Of a stretch of 64,000 bases of DNA, positions 57,001-64,000 are shown piece by piece. A program made the translations under genes and the position numbers. The stretch is from contig NC_087067.1 of NCBI RefSeq assembly GCF_963678635.1, positions 19,541,018 through 19,605,017 of the forward strand, read 5' to 3'. The stretch is from Symsagittifera roscoffensis (taxonomy: Eukaryota; Xenacoelomorpha; Acoela; Convolutidae). The notes below the pieces were generated by a model that was given only the letters and a program-made list of their open reading frames with translations, was not told where the DNA came from and ran no database searches. The stretch's first letter is position 1; every line of letters starts with the position of its first letter.

Positions 57001-57162
57001 ACAGTTACCGAGAAAGAAATTGCACAGCTACAAGCGGAAATCATGTCAGTGTTGAACAATTCGATGAACTTTCTGTTTTATTTCATCAGCGGAAGATTGT
57101 TCAGGGCTACCTTTAAAAAAACCTTCATCGCACCTGTTGCTAAATGCTTATGCAAGCACTGA
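41867..57162 (+). CDS. Class A (rhodopsin-like) GPCR, FMRFamide/peptide-receptor-like, 5 exons
   Basis: Seven-helix receptor of about 447 residues, from exons 41867-42057, 47827-47950, 48144-48395 (donor uncertain), 48749-48997 and 56635-57162. Start ATG at 41867 (AAAATGG), with an in-frame stop just upstream. N-terminus has an NTT glycosylation site. TM1 lies around SLCGTILSVIGLVLNFFTYK, TM2 has LLMADLAVWD, the extracellular Cys is in SVGCK, TM3 ends with TDRALTLVYP (DRA in place of DRY), TM5 is AVYLGLATYVFFALVPFGLI, followed by a long basic and Ser/Thr-rich third loop. TM6 is SLMLITVAFLVLSI, and TM7/helix 8 is NNSMNFLFYFISGRLFRATF. The N(S)xNFxxYxxSGxxFRxxF ending is typical of invertebrate FMRFamide-type receptors. 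The ligand cannot be told from sequence. Confidence 0.85.
42540..42960 (+). repeat. Degenerate GGAATCCGC/AAATCCGC-type repeat
   Basis: GCGGAATCC, GAAATCCAC, GAATCCGC, AAATCCGC and GGGAATCCGG recur at irregular spacing of roughly 20-50 bp. Long open frames on the minus strand here come from the repeat, not a gene. Confidence 0.55.
43130..44350 (-). repeat. Family E units, minus strand, about three copies
   Basis: CGACCATTAAAAATGGGGAG, CAGGTACCACAATAACTCAT and GTCGAGAAAAACCGGTTTGA near 43180-43385. Related blocks follow near 43790 and 43990-44350, including TTGCACAGCAACCGG. Compared with 59540-61600. Confidence 0.65.
44762..47490. mobile_element. Candidate degenerate LTR-type element (direct repeats about 2.5 kb apart)
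   Basis: About 200-bp direct repeats at 44762-44955 and 47270-47490 share GGTTGGCAGCAAAA, AACCGCGTATTGAGAT or AGCCGCGTATTGAGAT, GACTTTTCTACAAAATGAGA / GACTTCTCTACAAATTGAGA, and order of blocks. The interior is unusually pyrimidine-rich on the + strand, so a minus-strand element is likely; minus-strand frames at 45243-45554 and 45734-45964 look protein-like, but I recognise no motif. It could be a decayed non-autonomous LTR element or an unrelated duplication. Confidence 0.45.
45243..45964 (-). pseudogene. Two unrecognised minus-strand open frames
   Basis: 45734-45964 (76 codons, including KSFRCLDLGLARDFKKDLLK) and 45243-45554 (103 codons, including LFIWKTLRFEKLEKWLADNF) lie in line within the candidate LTR element. 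Charged, mixed residues fit old coding sequence; no family motif is visible. The + frame over the same DNA (45073-45561) is Ser/Phe-rich and looks like its shadow. Confidence 0.25.
47827..47950 (+). CDS. GPCR exon 2: TM2 and first extracellular loop
   Basis: Starts after TTTTTTATCAG; the first base completes a Ser codon with exon 1. TLLMADLAVWDTISLLQD is TM2, with the conserved Asp. It ends HSVGCK at AAG|GTTCGT, phase 0; this Cys should pair with the one in the second extracellular loop. Confidence 0.85.
47951..48143 (+). other. GPCR intron 2 (193 bp)
   Basis: GT-AG intron splitting the receptor just before TM3. No repeats. Confidence 0.8.
48144..48395 (+). CDS. GPCR exon 3: TM3, TM4 and second loop (donor uncertain)
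   Basis: Starts after TTTTTTCAG with IFYYHSWASTINAAWHISAL, TM3, then TDRALTLVYP and TM4 around WSLSLFAYVLVLPNFYFFAI; the loop Cys is in NGACQM. Three in-frame donors are possible: CCA|GTTTTA (end 48386, canonical but weak), CAG|GCGGGG (end 48395) and ATG|GCAACG (end 48368), the last two with GC. I chose 48395 for loop length, without certainty. The frame runs to a stop at 48420 if unspliced. Confidence 0.8.
48396..48748 (+). other. GPCR intron 3 (about 353 bp, 5' end uncertain)
   Basis: The acceptor GTCCCGCAG is clear; the donor is GC or a weak GT (see exon 3). No repeats. Confidence 0.6.
48749..48997 (+). CDS. GPCR exon 4: TM5 and start of third intracellular loop
   Basis: Starts after GGTCCCGCAG; encodes TM5 with the conserved Pro (FFALVPFGLILGSNIVFLFK), then a basic loop with HEHRKSKNRIKK and Ser/Thr-rich sequence ending SRSSQ at CAG|GTAACA, phase 0. 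Reading through the donor hits a stop at about 49067. Confidence 0.85.
49464..49750 (+). repeat. Candidate 5' LTR of the gypsy relic
   Basis: Starts with TGTGGTGGTAGGGAGTTGAC and ends TATCACA, directly before a tRNA-Ser-like primer-binding site. The TG..CA ends fit an LTR, but there is no second copy to confirm it. Confidence 0.4.
49751..49765 (+). other. Candidate primer-binding site
   Basis: TGGCGCAGCCAGCAG; the first eight bases fit the complement of a tRNA-Ser 3' end, as in the Drosophila 17.6/297 group. Confidence 0.5.
50104..50800 (+). pseudogene. gag relic with CCHC-type zinc knuckle
   Basis: A gag-like stretch (NYNPSHGEKESLESFYLCLA, about 50217-50280) leads to a nucleocapsid region at about 50656-50777 with CYFCGKRF..., a CQARGA block and SCGKKGRFAKCC. 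In related elements both knuckles have His; here the His positions are changed (the second reads GRFAKCC). Several stops interrupt the frame between them. Confidence 0.75.
50969..51226 (+). pseudogene. Retroviral-type aspartic protease relic
   Basis: FSATIDTGSPASFVNKRTAE contains the DTGS active-site motif. The domain stays open for 85 codons, then a stop follows. It lies between the gag zinc knuckle and RT, as expected. Confidence 0.8.
51407..52176 (+). pseudogene. Reverse transcriptase relic
   Basis: SPVVITAKKDGIVKLALDAK and ENKFQMPNLLE are Ty3/gypsy RT blocks; the catalytic motif reads FVDD at 51937-51948, followed by a KSSVTKYNVIVNEVLSRLDK segment. Stops near 51776, 51861 and 51914 and a frame change split the domain into pieces. 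Confidence 0.88.
52355..52765 (+). pseudogene. RNase H relic
   Basis: Readable across two stops: IKCDVNHKRLGAA, FTSRFLNTAEQKYSTNELKL, STDHKAIIIALTENRGNKTY, and the C-terminal ISHIAGAKIGMANCLSRSP typical of gypsy elements. In-frame stops lie near 52430 and 52544. Confidence 0.88.
52990..53545 (+). other. Non-coding block between RNase H and integrase regions with repeated motifs
   Basis: It contains CCGCGAGAGGACG (53125), CCGCAAGAGGGCG (53270) and CCACGAGAGGGCG (53366), and four copies of (A)(T/A)CCAATCA at 53021, 53091, 53307 and 53393, within DNA that should normally be pol coding. The frames over it carry no RT or integrase motif. Confidence 0.6.
53548..54763 (+). pseudogene. Integrase relic
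   Basis: A frame of 118 codons (ending near 53904) leads to an HHCC zinc-binding domain: LHRTHPGQEAMVGAAQYLW, then PKMHREIIDLCQSCISC (about 54012-54130). The core starts ELHWILLFPCF and FILIAIDRFLKYPSAM (about 54210-54315) and then breaks up; SPFELHYGRKPNTEW, a C-terminal integrase landmark, is at about 54640-54680. Stops near 54078 and 54353. Confidence 0.85.
54764..55143 (+). pseudogene. pol C-terminal tail relic
   Basis: 126 open codons after the integrase: basic and charged (KVFKKGMVSRDVSPKLNRSV.., then a FDLHHYPEKVVGYRK end). No named domain; it probably continues the integrase tail of related elements. Confidence 0.55.
56556..56595. repeat. Family D end, palindromic
   Basis: GGGGCGGATATAAGGGGG, then ACGGGAGCGGATCCGCCCC. 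It matches the right-end sequence of family D (reverse of CCCCTCCCTAAATCCGCCC) and carries its own inverted repeat. It sits 40 bp before the acceptor of GPCR exon 5. Confidence 0.55.
56635..57162 (+). CDS. GPCR exon 5: rest of third loop, TM6, TM7 and C-terminus
   Basis: Starts after GTTTTTTAG in phase 0 (QTSRMSTDNDIAD..). A long hydrophilic loop part ends in KKIRRRNDNS, then TM6 (SLTISLMLITVAFLVLSI), a short loop, and TM7 with NNSMNFLFYFISGRLFRATF. The C-terminus CLCKH carries two cysteines suited to palmitoylation. TM6 lacks the usual CWLP-type motif. Stop TGA at 57160-57162; ATTAAA follows at 57163-57168. Confidence 0.87.
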   Translation, partial: QTSRMSTDNDIADNQARESGGVGTSVEIGTANHDSEIKDCDKIPNAKLNHERNRGNFAHKMTNKNKRDQNQKGDEARGKKIRRRNDNSSLTISLMLITVAFLVLSISGGILNGIGQSDDPNMTVTEKEIAQLQAEIMSVLNNSMNFLFYFISGRLFRATFKKTFIAPVAKCLCKH

Positions 57163-57404
57163 TTAAAATTTAATTGCTATCGTGTGCTAAATTGATTGGA
57201 GTTTTCGTACTACTTGTGCACAATTGTCGATTGCTCTTTTTTAGCTTCCCACCCAGACCAATTTCGATTATCATATAACATTTTTGTACACCAATTTCCA
57301 TATATATAACATTTTTTGACGCCAACAACTGGAAAGCATTGATTTGTTGAAATTTAAACTAAAATTTTTCGAATTTTGATAATAATTTTTGTGAAGTAGG
57401 GACC

Positions 57405-57640
57405 TGATAGTTTCAATGGTAAAATTGAGGCGGGAACTTGTACCACAAAAGCGATATTTTTTAGTCAAACCCTCCAAAAGGTGCACAAAAATAGCTTTTT
57501 GGCCGGATTATGTATAAAAATTTGACAAAATGGGTCTTCATTGCGTTTTCGGGAGCTCTGAAACTGAATGTCAATCTGTTCGACCAAAAAAATAGCCCCT
57601 CCTCACTTTTTGAATCCCCTCCTTAGATCTGCTCCCGGTG
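57405..57640 (-). repeat. Family D, about two thirds of an element, minus strand
   Basis: TTGAGGCGGGAACTTGTACC, then CCCTCCAAAAGGTGCACAAA, TTTTGGCCGG and the terminal CCTTAGATCTGCTCCC follow the order of the copy at 1636-1990. The other terminus is not contiguous; a matching D end sits at 56556-56595, on the far side of the last GPCR exon. Confidence 0.6.
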
Positions 57641-58429
57641 TTTTCTAATGTAAAATGCGAATGTTTTTTTTTTTTAATTTTTTCAAATTTCGAAGTTGCT
57701 ATACATTACTTTGAAGAAATATTAGCTTTTGGCGTCAGTTTGGACCAAATAATTTAAATAAAATATGCATTTTGCATTTCATACTGAAGCGCAAATAAAA
57801 TTGATTTTAAAATTCTTTATGGGGGATTGCTTTTGTATGCCGTTAATTGCACAAATTAATGTTTTAATTCAATTTTCTTCGAGAATACGGTTAGTTTTGA
57901 ACAAATTTTAGGCTATACTTTAAATTAGTTTATAAAAAATCATCCCCCCCCCCTTTAATCGATTTGGGGGCGAATTGTACGGTTGATCCGTCAGTTTTTT
58001 CGATTTGATTTAAAAATGCACCAAAGAACTAGCCAAAATTTTGAGTGTGTAACCATAATATATAATCTAAGCTTTACTTACATAACACACTTTGAGAGAT
58101 GATACGTACATCTACCCCAAGGTAACTAAATACCTTTTTCAAAAACTGCTAGATAGAAAAGTTTTTCAAGAAATTCGTTGTTATGTTTTTAATTAGTGAA
58201 CGTTCTGATTTTGAATTGCTGTCACCTTGTGAACTAACACTCCCGTGACATTTACTAAAAGTTTTTCATTTCGTGAAGAACTAATTAAATGAGGCAAATC
58301 AATATCCGAGTCGATGTCCGCGACTAATTTTTTGACTTTGTTGATCGCGGAAATGTTAATTCCGCAACCGAAAGTTCATTGTCTGGACAGGGTTTTAGGC
58401 CGACAAACTCTGAAAATACCGTCTTTCAG

Positions 58430-58760
58430 TCGAGATGGTTGAAAACTGAGACTGAAAATAGCGTATCTCAGTGGCGATGGTCAAAAAATTAGTCGCGCGG
58501 CGGTCAAAAACTTAATCGCAACTGAGATACGCAACTAATGGTCGAAAAATTAGTCGCAGTGGTCAACAAATTGGTCGCGGCGGTCAAAGAAATAGTTGCG
58601 GCATGGTCGAGAAATTAGCCGCGGCTGTCAAAAAGTTGATCGCAGCATTTTCGAAAAATTATTCGCCGTGGTCGAAAAATTATTCTCGGCATGGTCAGAA
58701 AAATAGTCGCGGCGTGGTCGAAAATAATTAGTCTCGGCATGGTTGAAATGTTTTTTTTTT
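58430..58760 (+). repeat. Minisatellite of about 20-24-bp units
   Basis: Variants of GGTCGAAAAATTAGTCGCGG occur at least ten times with drift in length and sequence; some units are extended by CATGGTCG. Higher GC than the surroundings. Weaker, isolated copies begin near 58312. Confidence 0.85.
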
Positions 58761-59044
58761 CGTAATTAACTCCTCCATGTTGACAATGTCTCCCATCCGC
58801 ATCTCAGTTTCAACAGGAGGAGACTTCTGCATCTTTCTTGAATTCATATTAATAAGGTTGAATTTGGCTAGTCAGACACTCAAATTCAAACCTCTTTTTT
58901 CGGCACATCAATTGAAATTTCAAGCAGATAAAATCGTTGGCCGAAATAACCAAAATTGTAGAACTTTCATTCTGTTGAAGCCATTTTACCGAATTTTTCT
59001 CGTCTGAGCAAAATTACCCAGGTTACTTGAATAAAAATTTATTT

Positions 59045-59215
59045 TTAGACAAAGTTTTATATTTTGGTAATACCGGCTAATATTTCTATCTGCTGGAGGT
59101 TTTGACTGAATTGCCTAAATATACTGCTTGAATTTGCTTGGTTAATATCAGCCAATCCGATTTTACTGCATAATTTTTAACTCGAGACATAAAAATTTTG
59201 ATTTTGGGTAGTTTT
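59045..59215 (+). repeat. Family H, copy 2
   Basis: See copy 1 at 26440-26605; same order of blocks, moderate divergence. Confidence 0.6.
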
Positions 59216-59539
59216 TCCAATGGTTGTCTTAGTTTTCATTTAAAAATGGCTCTTAAGGTGATGTTGATTAATGAAATGCGTATTTTATAATTGATTTTCA
59301 TGAAACTACTTGTTTTATGCACAGCATATACTAGGTCACCTGCAGTGCAACACATTTTTGTTTTGACATTTTTTTGCTATGAGTTGTTTGACCAATTTAC
59401 ATTTTTTGCTGATGAAAGTGATCAAGTCGTCGTTGATTGTGGTGGCAAACATTACACATCAAAACTCTGAAAAACCAAGCAAACATTGTTTTCTTGAATT
59501 AATCCAAAGACAACTAACTGCATGACATTAAACTGAAAA

Positions 59540-61600
59540 CTCTTGCTTTAAGAAGTTCTTGCCAAAACGTATAAAACTTTTTCTCGGAACTAGAAAAAGA
59601 AAATCAGAAACCAATTGTAACTCATTAACAAGGTTAACCGGTTTCTGTACAAGTAGCACAGAATGTTCCAGCCATTCACAATTTTTTTGTTTGAGTATAA
59701 GTCTGTTTTTTGTGCTTGTTGTGATGGGAAAAATAATTCATAGCAGAGACAGTTGATGAACTAAGCATAAAAATAACATTTGGAAAAAAATGGAAGATGA
59801 AAAAAATGAAAACAAGTGACACAAAATGTTTCGACCATATTCTTCAAAAAACTACCAGAAATTAAAGTTTTTATATTCAAAAAATTTTAATGTAGTTTTT
59901 CATGCGTCGTGTGATAGTAGGATCTGACCTAAAACTATAATTTAGACTTATTCGACAATCATAGTAAGATAGGCAAACAGGACAACAGTTTTTGATGAAA
60001 GTGATTAGAAAAACAAACAAATTATTATCAGAACGTTTTTAAATATTTAATTTCTTTCAAATTTTTTTTGAAGAAACTTTTTAGAATTTTGAGGTTTTTG
60101 ATTCCTAAAATGGGATTAAAAATCTCATACAACTATTTTACCCGAGTAAAATTAAATTTTTCTAAAAAACGGCTGGAAATAAGTCAAAAATTAGATAAAA
60201 AATCAAAACTTTTAAATCGGTTTTTCTCGACACAAGAGAAAATTTTTGGGAATTTTCTTAAAATGGTTTGAATCACGATTGAAAGGGCCTTAATAAGATA
60301 TATAACTCAACCAAGTCTGATGATTATTTGTGGTACCTGATTTTGCGTGGAAAAAAACTAAAACACACCCGAATACAAAGTCCTCCGCATTTTCAATGGC
60401 CTGAGCAACAAGGATAGCCGGTTACTGTGCAAGTATCACAGAATCATTCGAGCATATTCTTTACAAAAAACTACTAGGAAAAAAAGCTTTTTTTTCGAAT
60501 TTATGAAAATGTTTCTGAGTGGAGGATAAAAATATCTAACGTAAGACTATAATTTCAACGTATTCGTCTGTCGTAGTAATATAGGCCAGGACTAAAAAAA
60601 TGACTAGAAAAGCGAGAAGAAATCATAAAAAAAAATTAAATTCAAAACTTTTTTTCCATTTTTTCTTGCAGAAAATTTTTTTCAATTTTTGAGATTTTTG
60701 ATTCTCAATTGGCAATAAAAATCTCAAAAAAATTAATTTTACTAGAAGAAAATTGAAATTATGCATAAATAAGCAACTATTAATGGCCTATAATAAGCAT
60801 AAATAAGCATCCTAGTTCGCTCTACACGCCCGAATTTTGACTAAAGATCACAAATTTCAAACCGGTTTTTCTCGGAAGTAAAGACCGATTTTGAAATTTT
60901 GAAATGTCGTTTGAATCACAGCTGAAAGAGCTTCAATATGGTATATCACTCAACTCTCTCCGATGATTTTTTGTAGCTAATTTTTGAGTGGAAAAAAAAG
61001 AAAAAATGAAAACATTAAAACACACTCGAAAACAAAACTCCACCCCATTTTTCAAATGGTCGGAACAAAACAATTAAGAAACTTTTCTGAGTTTTGAAAA
61101 ATTTTTCTGCAGAATATTTTGTTAAGAAAACTTTTTTGCATTGAAAGCTTTAAAGAAGCAGCAAAATTAGTTTTCCTAAAGTAAAAATAACTTTTCACCA
61201 ACTAATAGAACCATTGTTTTCGTTCAACTCAAAAAAAGTTTTTGATTCAAAAAGTTTTTGGCAATTTCCCCATGTTGTTCAAGACATGACTCAAAAGGAT
61301 TTGATATGATACATCACTCTTTCTTGAAAAAAAAACCCGCTCGCTGTTTATCGTCTAGAAATAGGATCAAAATTTTAAAAATTCAAAAAACTTTCTCGAT
61401 ATTGCGAAAAGTGTTCAGTAATTTTTAAAGCAGTTCGAATACTGGAAAGCATTTGCGCTGATATATTACGCGTCCCATTCCGATGAGTATTAGTAGTACC
61501 TGAATTTGCGTGGGAAAAAAAGATAAAAGAAACTAAAACACACCCGAAGATAAACTTCATCCTCTTTTTCAATGACCGAAACAACAAAATGATTTATCCA
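59540..61600 (+). repeat. Family E tandem block
   Basis: Repeated order of blocks: CCGGTT(T/A)CTGT.CAAGTA.CACAGAAT, then TCGACACAAGAG or similar, AATTTT..GGAATTTT, TTTGAATCAC.. AAAGGGC or AGAGCTTCA, ATAACTCAACCAAGTCTGAT or TCACTCAACTCTCTCCGATG, GGTACCTGATTTTGCGTGGA, and AAACACACCCGAATACAAAG. About three to four units, each roughly 550-650 bp. Confidence 0.75.
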
Positions 61601-61974
61601 TTACGAATTGTAGAAAAAGCAAATCGACGCTGAAGTATGGCTGTAGATCATTTTTCACGCCTGCGCTGAAGATGATTAGTTCTAGTTCAGTTGTAATCAC
61701 TAATTAAGTCCAAACATAGAGATGAGCTCTCCAATTTCCCTCCTAGAACATATTCATTTCAAGATCAAGTTATCAAAATTTGAAAAACTATGAAAAAACC
61801 TAATTTAGTGTTGAATTTCAATTAATTGCTTAAGTTGATCAAAATGCTCTTTATTCTGTTTTCTTTCATTTGCATAAAAACGAATTCATTTGCAATAAAA
61901 AATAGCTTGAAAGATCTATGTGATTTTTTTTCTAGAATTTTCTCAAGGAGTAGAATTTTCAAAAAAAAAAAGAA

Positions 61975-62110
61975 TTAAATTTAGGTCAACTTTTTTAGGT
62001 CGACGAAATTGATTTTCTCGCTAGAAACTCACTATAAAAACCCTATTTTGACCAAACATTCTGTGCCGCAAACTGTTCTTAAAAAACAAAAACAGGCCAA
62101 AAAGCCATTG
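61975..62110 (+). repeat. Family D, internal fragment
   Basis: GGTCGACGAAATTGATTTTC, CACTATAAAAACCCTATTTT and AAAACAGGCCAAAAAGCC match the family-D interior. Confidence 0.55.
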
Positions 62111-62941
62111 TTTTTCCATTTATGTAAAATGTTTTTCATGAATATTATTGAAAGTGAAAACTAGTGACATACTTTTTTCTTGGAAAAAAAATGGAAAACT
62201 AGAAAGCTAGATAAAATAGAGATTATTCAAAACTTCATTTAATACTGAACGAAAAACAACAGTTCTCAGAAATTTTTTTACTGACTTCAGACGCGAAATT
62301 TTCCGAGAAGTAAACGACTCAATGACATAGGAACATATCTCAGATTTGCTTTCTTGCAGCGCCAAGTGGATATAAGAAGTAGCCTATGAACTTTTCATAA
62401 ATTTTAATTACTCCACATTTTCAGTCGCTTTGAAGATTCTTCATCATTTTGTTGAAATAAAGAGAAGATTCATTGCGGCTCTATTTTTGGTTAATGTGCT
62501 AATTTTCTATCCTGCTCTCTTTTCGGAAATCTGAGCTTGATTATTTGTTAATCGATTAAATGCCGCAAATATAAGTCAGGTGAGATCGTGTACATATCAT
62601 ATGAAACCACTTTTAATGGTAATTGGCTTTGGGGTTAAACTCTCATTGATAGTAAAATTTTTGCAGAAAACTTGCCCCACAACCATAAAGGCACACTCAG
62701 TAACACCCCCCTTCCTTCATCCAAGCTGTAATTTAGTGTATGTTTTGGAGAGGGGGGAGATGAACATCGGGTGACATTTTCATGTTCTCTCCCTCTGACA
62801 TACAACATTCACTAACGCCCTTCCCTTCCCGCAACACAATCATGGTACATCATTTTTACTGTCACGCAATTCCTTGATAACGGAGAAACTCTGATAGGGG
62901 CGCACTAATGACCTCTTCTGATACATTTAAAAGATCATGCC

Positions 62942-63174
62942 CTTCTTGTTCCGTTTTTCGTACCGAAAGTGACGGAATATTTGTGCTCGGGGTCTGTTTT
63001 TTTTCTTCAGACAAACTTCGACTTTTTAACTAGCCATTTTGACGGAACTTTTTAAATTTCATTCAGAAGGTATTGTTGTCCTGAGCTCAAATTTGAAAAA
63101 ATATTTCACCTGTGATCATTTTTTGTAAAGTTATGGGGGTTTAAAGATTGCCATTTTGGCCGATTTGGGACAAT
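62942..63174 (+). repeat. Family B, 5' part, interrupted at 63174
   Basis: Runs from CCGAAAGTGACGGAATATTT to GATTTGGGACAAT and stops exactly where other copies go on with TAACGCGCGATAT. The new sequence begins with TGGAACC, which suggests an insertion. Confidence 0.75.
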
Positions 63175-63582
63175 TGGAACCTGATCTAAACTATATTTTA
63201 TGATTGGATAAATTAAATGTTTTACCAATGTAAAGTATTTAATACTAACCAATCATGATCCATCTAACTAACAACCCACTTATTTGTAAGTGCTGAAGTT
63301 ACTTGTAATTTCAGCACCAGAGAGATTTGAATTTAACTTAGAAATTAGTTGGACTCTCCTGAGCACTTCAGCAGCCGCAATAAACCAGTATACCCTAGAT
63401 CTATTGAGCCTAGCAGAGACTAGTTAAACAACCTGAGACTAGATAGTATAAGAGTAAGATTAGGATCGGTATTAGACTAAGAAGTTGCACGAATCTATCC
63501 GGCCGAAAATAAGATAGCGTGACGAGCAGACGGTGTACCCTATCCGAAATTACTCTATGAGTTACACTTCGGTTCTAACTCA
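63175..63582 (+). repeat. Candidate 5' LTR
   Basis: TG..CA ends; contains an imperfect TGATTGG/CCAATCA inverted repeat at about 63200-63256, a GTGCTGAA..TTTCAGCAC hairpin near 63290-63318 and a possible poly(A) signal, AATAAA. Confidence 0.45.
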
Positions 63583-63584
63583 TC

Positions 63585-63607
63585 TGGTGCGACCATAAGT
63601 CTCGAAC
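63585..63607 (+). other. Candidate primer-binding site
   Basis: The reverse complement, GTTCGAGACTTATGGTCGCA then CCA, has the form of a tRNA 3' end: T-loop GTTCGA, stem, acceptor and CCA. It is one base shorter than a normal tRNA end. Confidence 0.45.
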
Positions 63608-64000
63608 AAGACCTTATTAGATTAGAATTAACCAAGAATAGATTAGAAATTAGACAAAAACATTTACAAAATGTTATACGACAATAATTTAATTGAAATG
63701 TCTCTCCGACTCAATAGATCAGAGCCAATATTCCGAACCATAATAGAACTACCCGGAATTGGAAGAAGACATCGAACCAAAGACGACATACGACAAAGTA
63801 GAAACTTGCCGTATAGTTATATGATAGTTCGGCAAAAGCCAGAACAAACTTTTATATTTCGAATACTACTTGCAATGAATTTAGATTTCCATTTGCAAAC
63901 ATAAAACCTTGAAGCTAATCTTCAAAATCATTTCAGGCGCTAAACAAAATTAATATTATACAATAACGATTGATAAAAAGATCTAAGATCGTTTTCTTAA

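Larger units (their letters stand above)
57163..64000. other. Region downstream of the GPCR gene, repeats only
   Basis: After the receptor stop: family D (57405-57640), a GTCGCGGC-type minisatellite (58430-58760), family H (59045-59215), the family-E tandem block (59540-61600), a D fragment (61975-62110), a B fragment (62942-63174) and an LTR element from 63175. 57641-58310, 58761-59040, 61601-61974 and 62111-62941 show nothing I can name. Confidence 0.65.
63175..64000 (+). mobile_element. Probable LTR retrotransposon, 5' end (runs off window)
   Basis: Begins TGGAACCTGATC exactly where a family-B copy is interrupted and has an LTR-like span to ..AACTCA at 63582 (408 bp, TG..CA), with AATAAA near 63379. 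After two bases comes TGGTGCGACCATAAGTCTCG at 63585, a plausible primer-binding site. A leader and an open frame from 63671 (MLYDNNLIEMSLRLNR..) follow; this frame has no motif I know. The rest and any 3' LTR lie beyond 64000. Confidence 0.5.

Overview
The window is nuclear DNA from an intron-rich, AT-rich invertebrate metazoan. Two spliced genes lie on the + strand. The first is an amyloid-precursor-protein (APP/APL-1 family) gene with a recognisable E2 domain, transmembrane helix and GYxNPxYKFF cytoplasmic tail. The second is a seven-helix class A GPCR that looks like an FMRFamide/peptide receptor. Exons are short and richer in GC; introns run from about 0.2 to 8.4 kb and are full of short non-autonomous repeats. 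Almost all introns are GT-AG. I cannot name the phylum from this window.

Layout. 1-30310: APP-like gene, the last eight exons (1-67, 8062-8211, 12783-12953, 21373-21601, 24079-24210, 28702-28766, 29608-29865, 30254-30310); the 5' part with any E1 domain lies off the left edge. 30311-41866: intergenic, with no convincing gene. 41867-57162: GPCR gene in five exons (41867-42057, 47827-47950, 48144-about 48395, 48749-48997, 56635-57162). Its fourth intron (7.6 kb) holds a decayed Ty3/gypsy retrotransposon in the same orientation (about 49464-55480). Its first intron may hold an old LTR-type element (44762-47490). 57163-64000: repeats only, ending in what looks like the 5' LTR, primer-binding site and leader of another LTR element that runs off the right edge.

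The non-coding DNA is built from a few recurring families, called A to H here: A (about 540 bp, 14-bp perfect terminal inverted repeats in the best copy), B (about 535-bp monomer with a hairpin block, sometimes tandem), C (a short hairpin motif), D (about 310-350 bp, GGGCGGATCTAGG-type ends), E (ACCGGTTT / hairpin-bearing units, tandem at 59.5-61.6 kb), F (TATATCGGCTTAATGACCTC-type, inverted pair), G and H (two copies each). There is also a fold-back structure at 8292-11798 whose right arm has expanded to seven units of about 117 bp.

The observations most worth following are: a fragment of an APP coding exon copied into the next intron between two inverted family-F arms (22054-22097); the last GPCR exon lying between two family-D ends; the asymmetric fold-back element; and a non-coding block with regularly repeated motifs between the RNase H and integrase regions of the gypsy relic. 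No novel protein-coding system was found. Splice sites and domain assignments were read by eye; repeat families were recognised by eye and have no computed identities.
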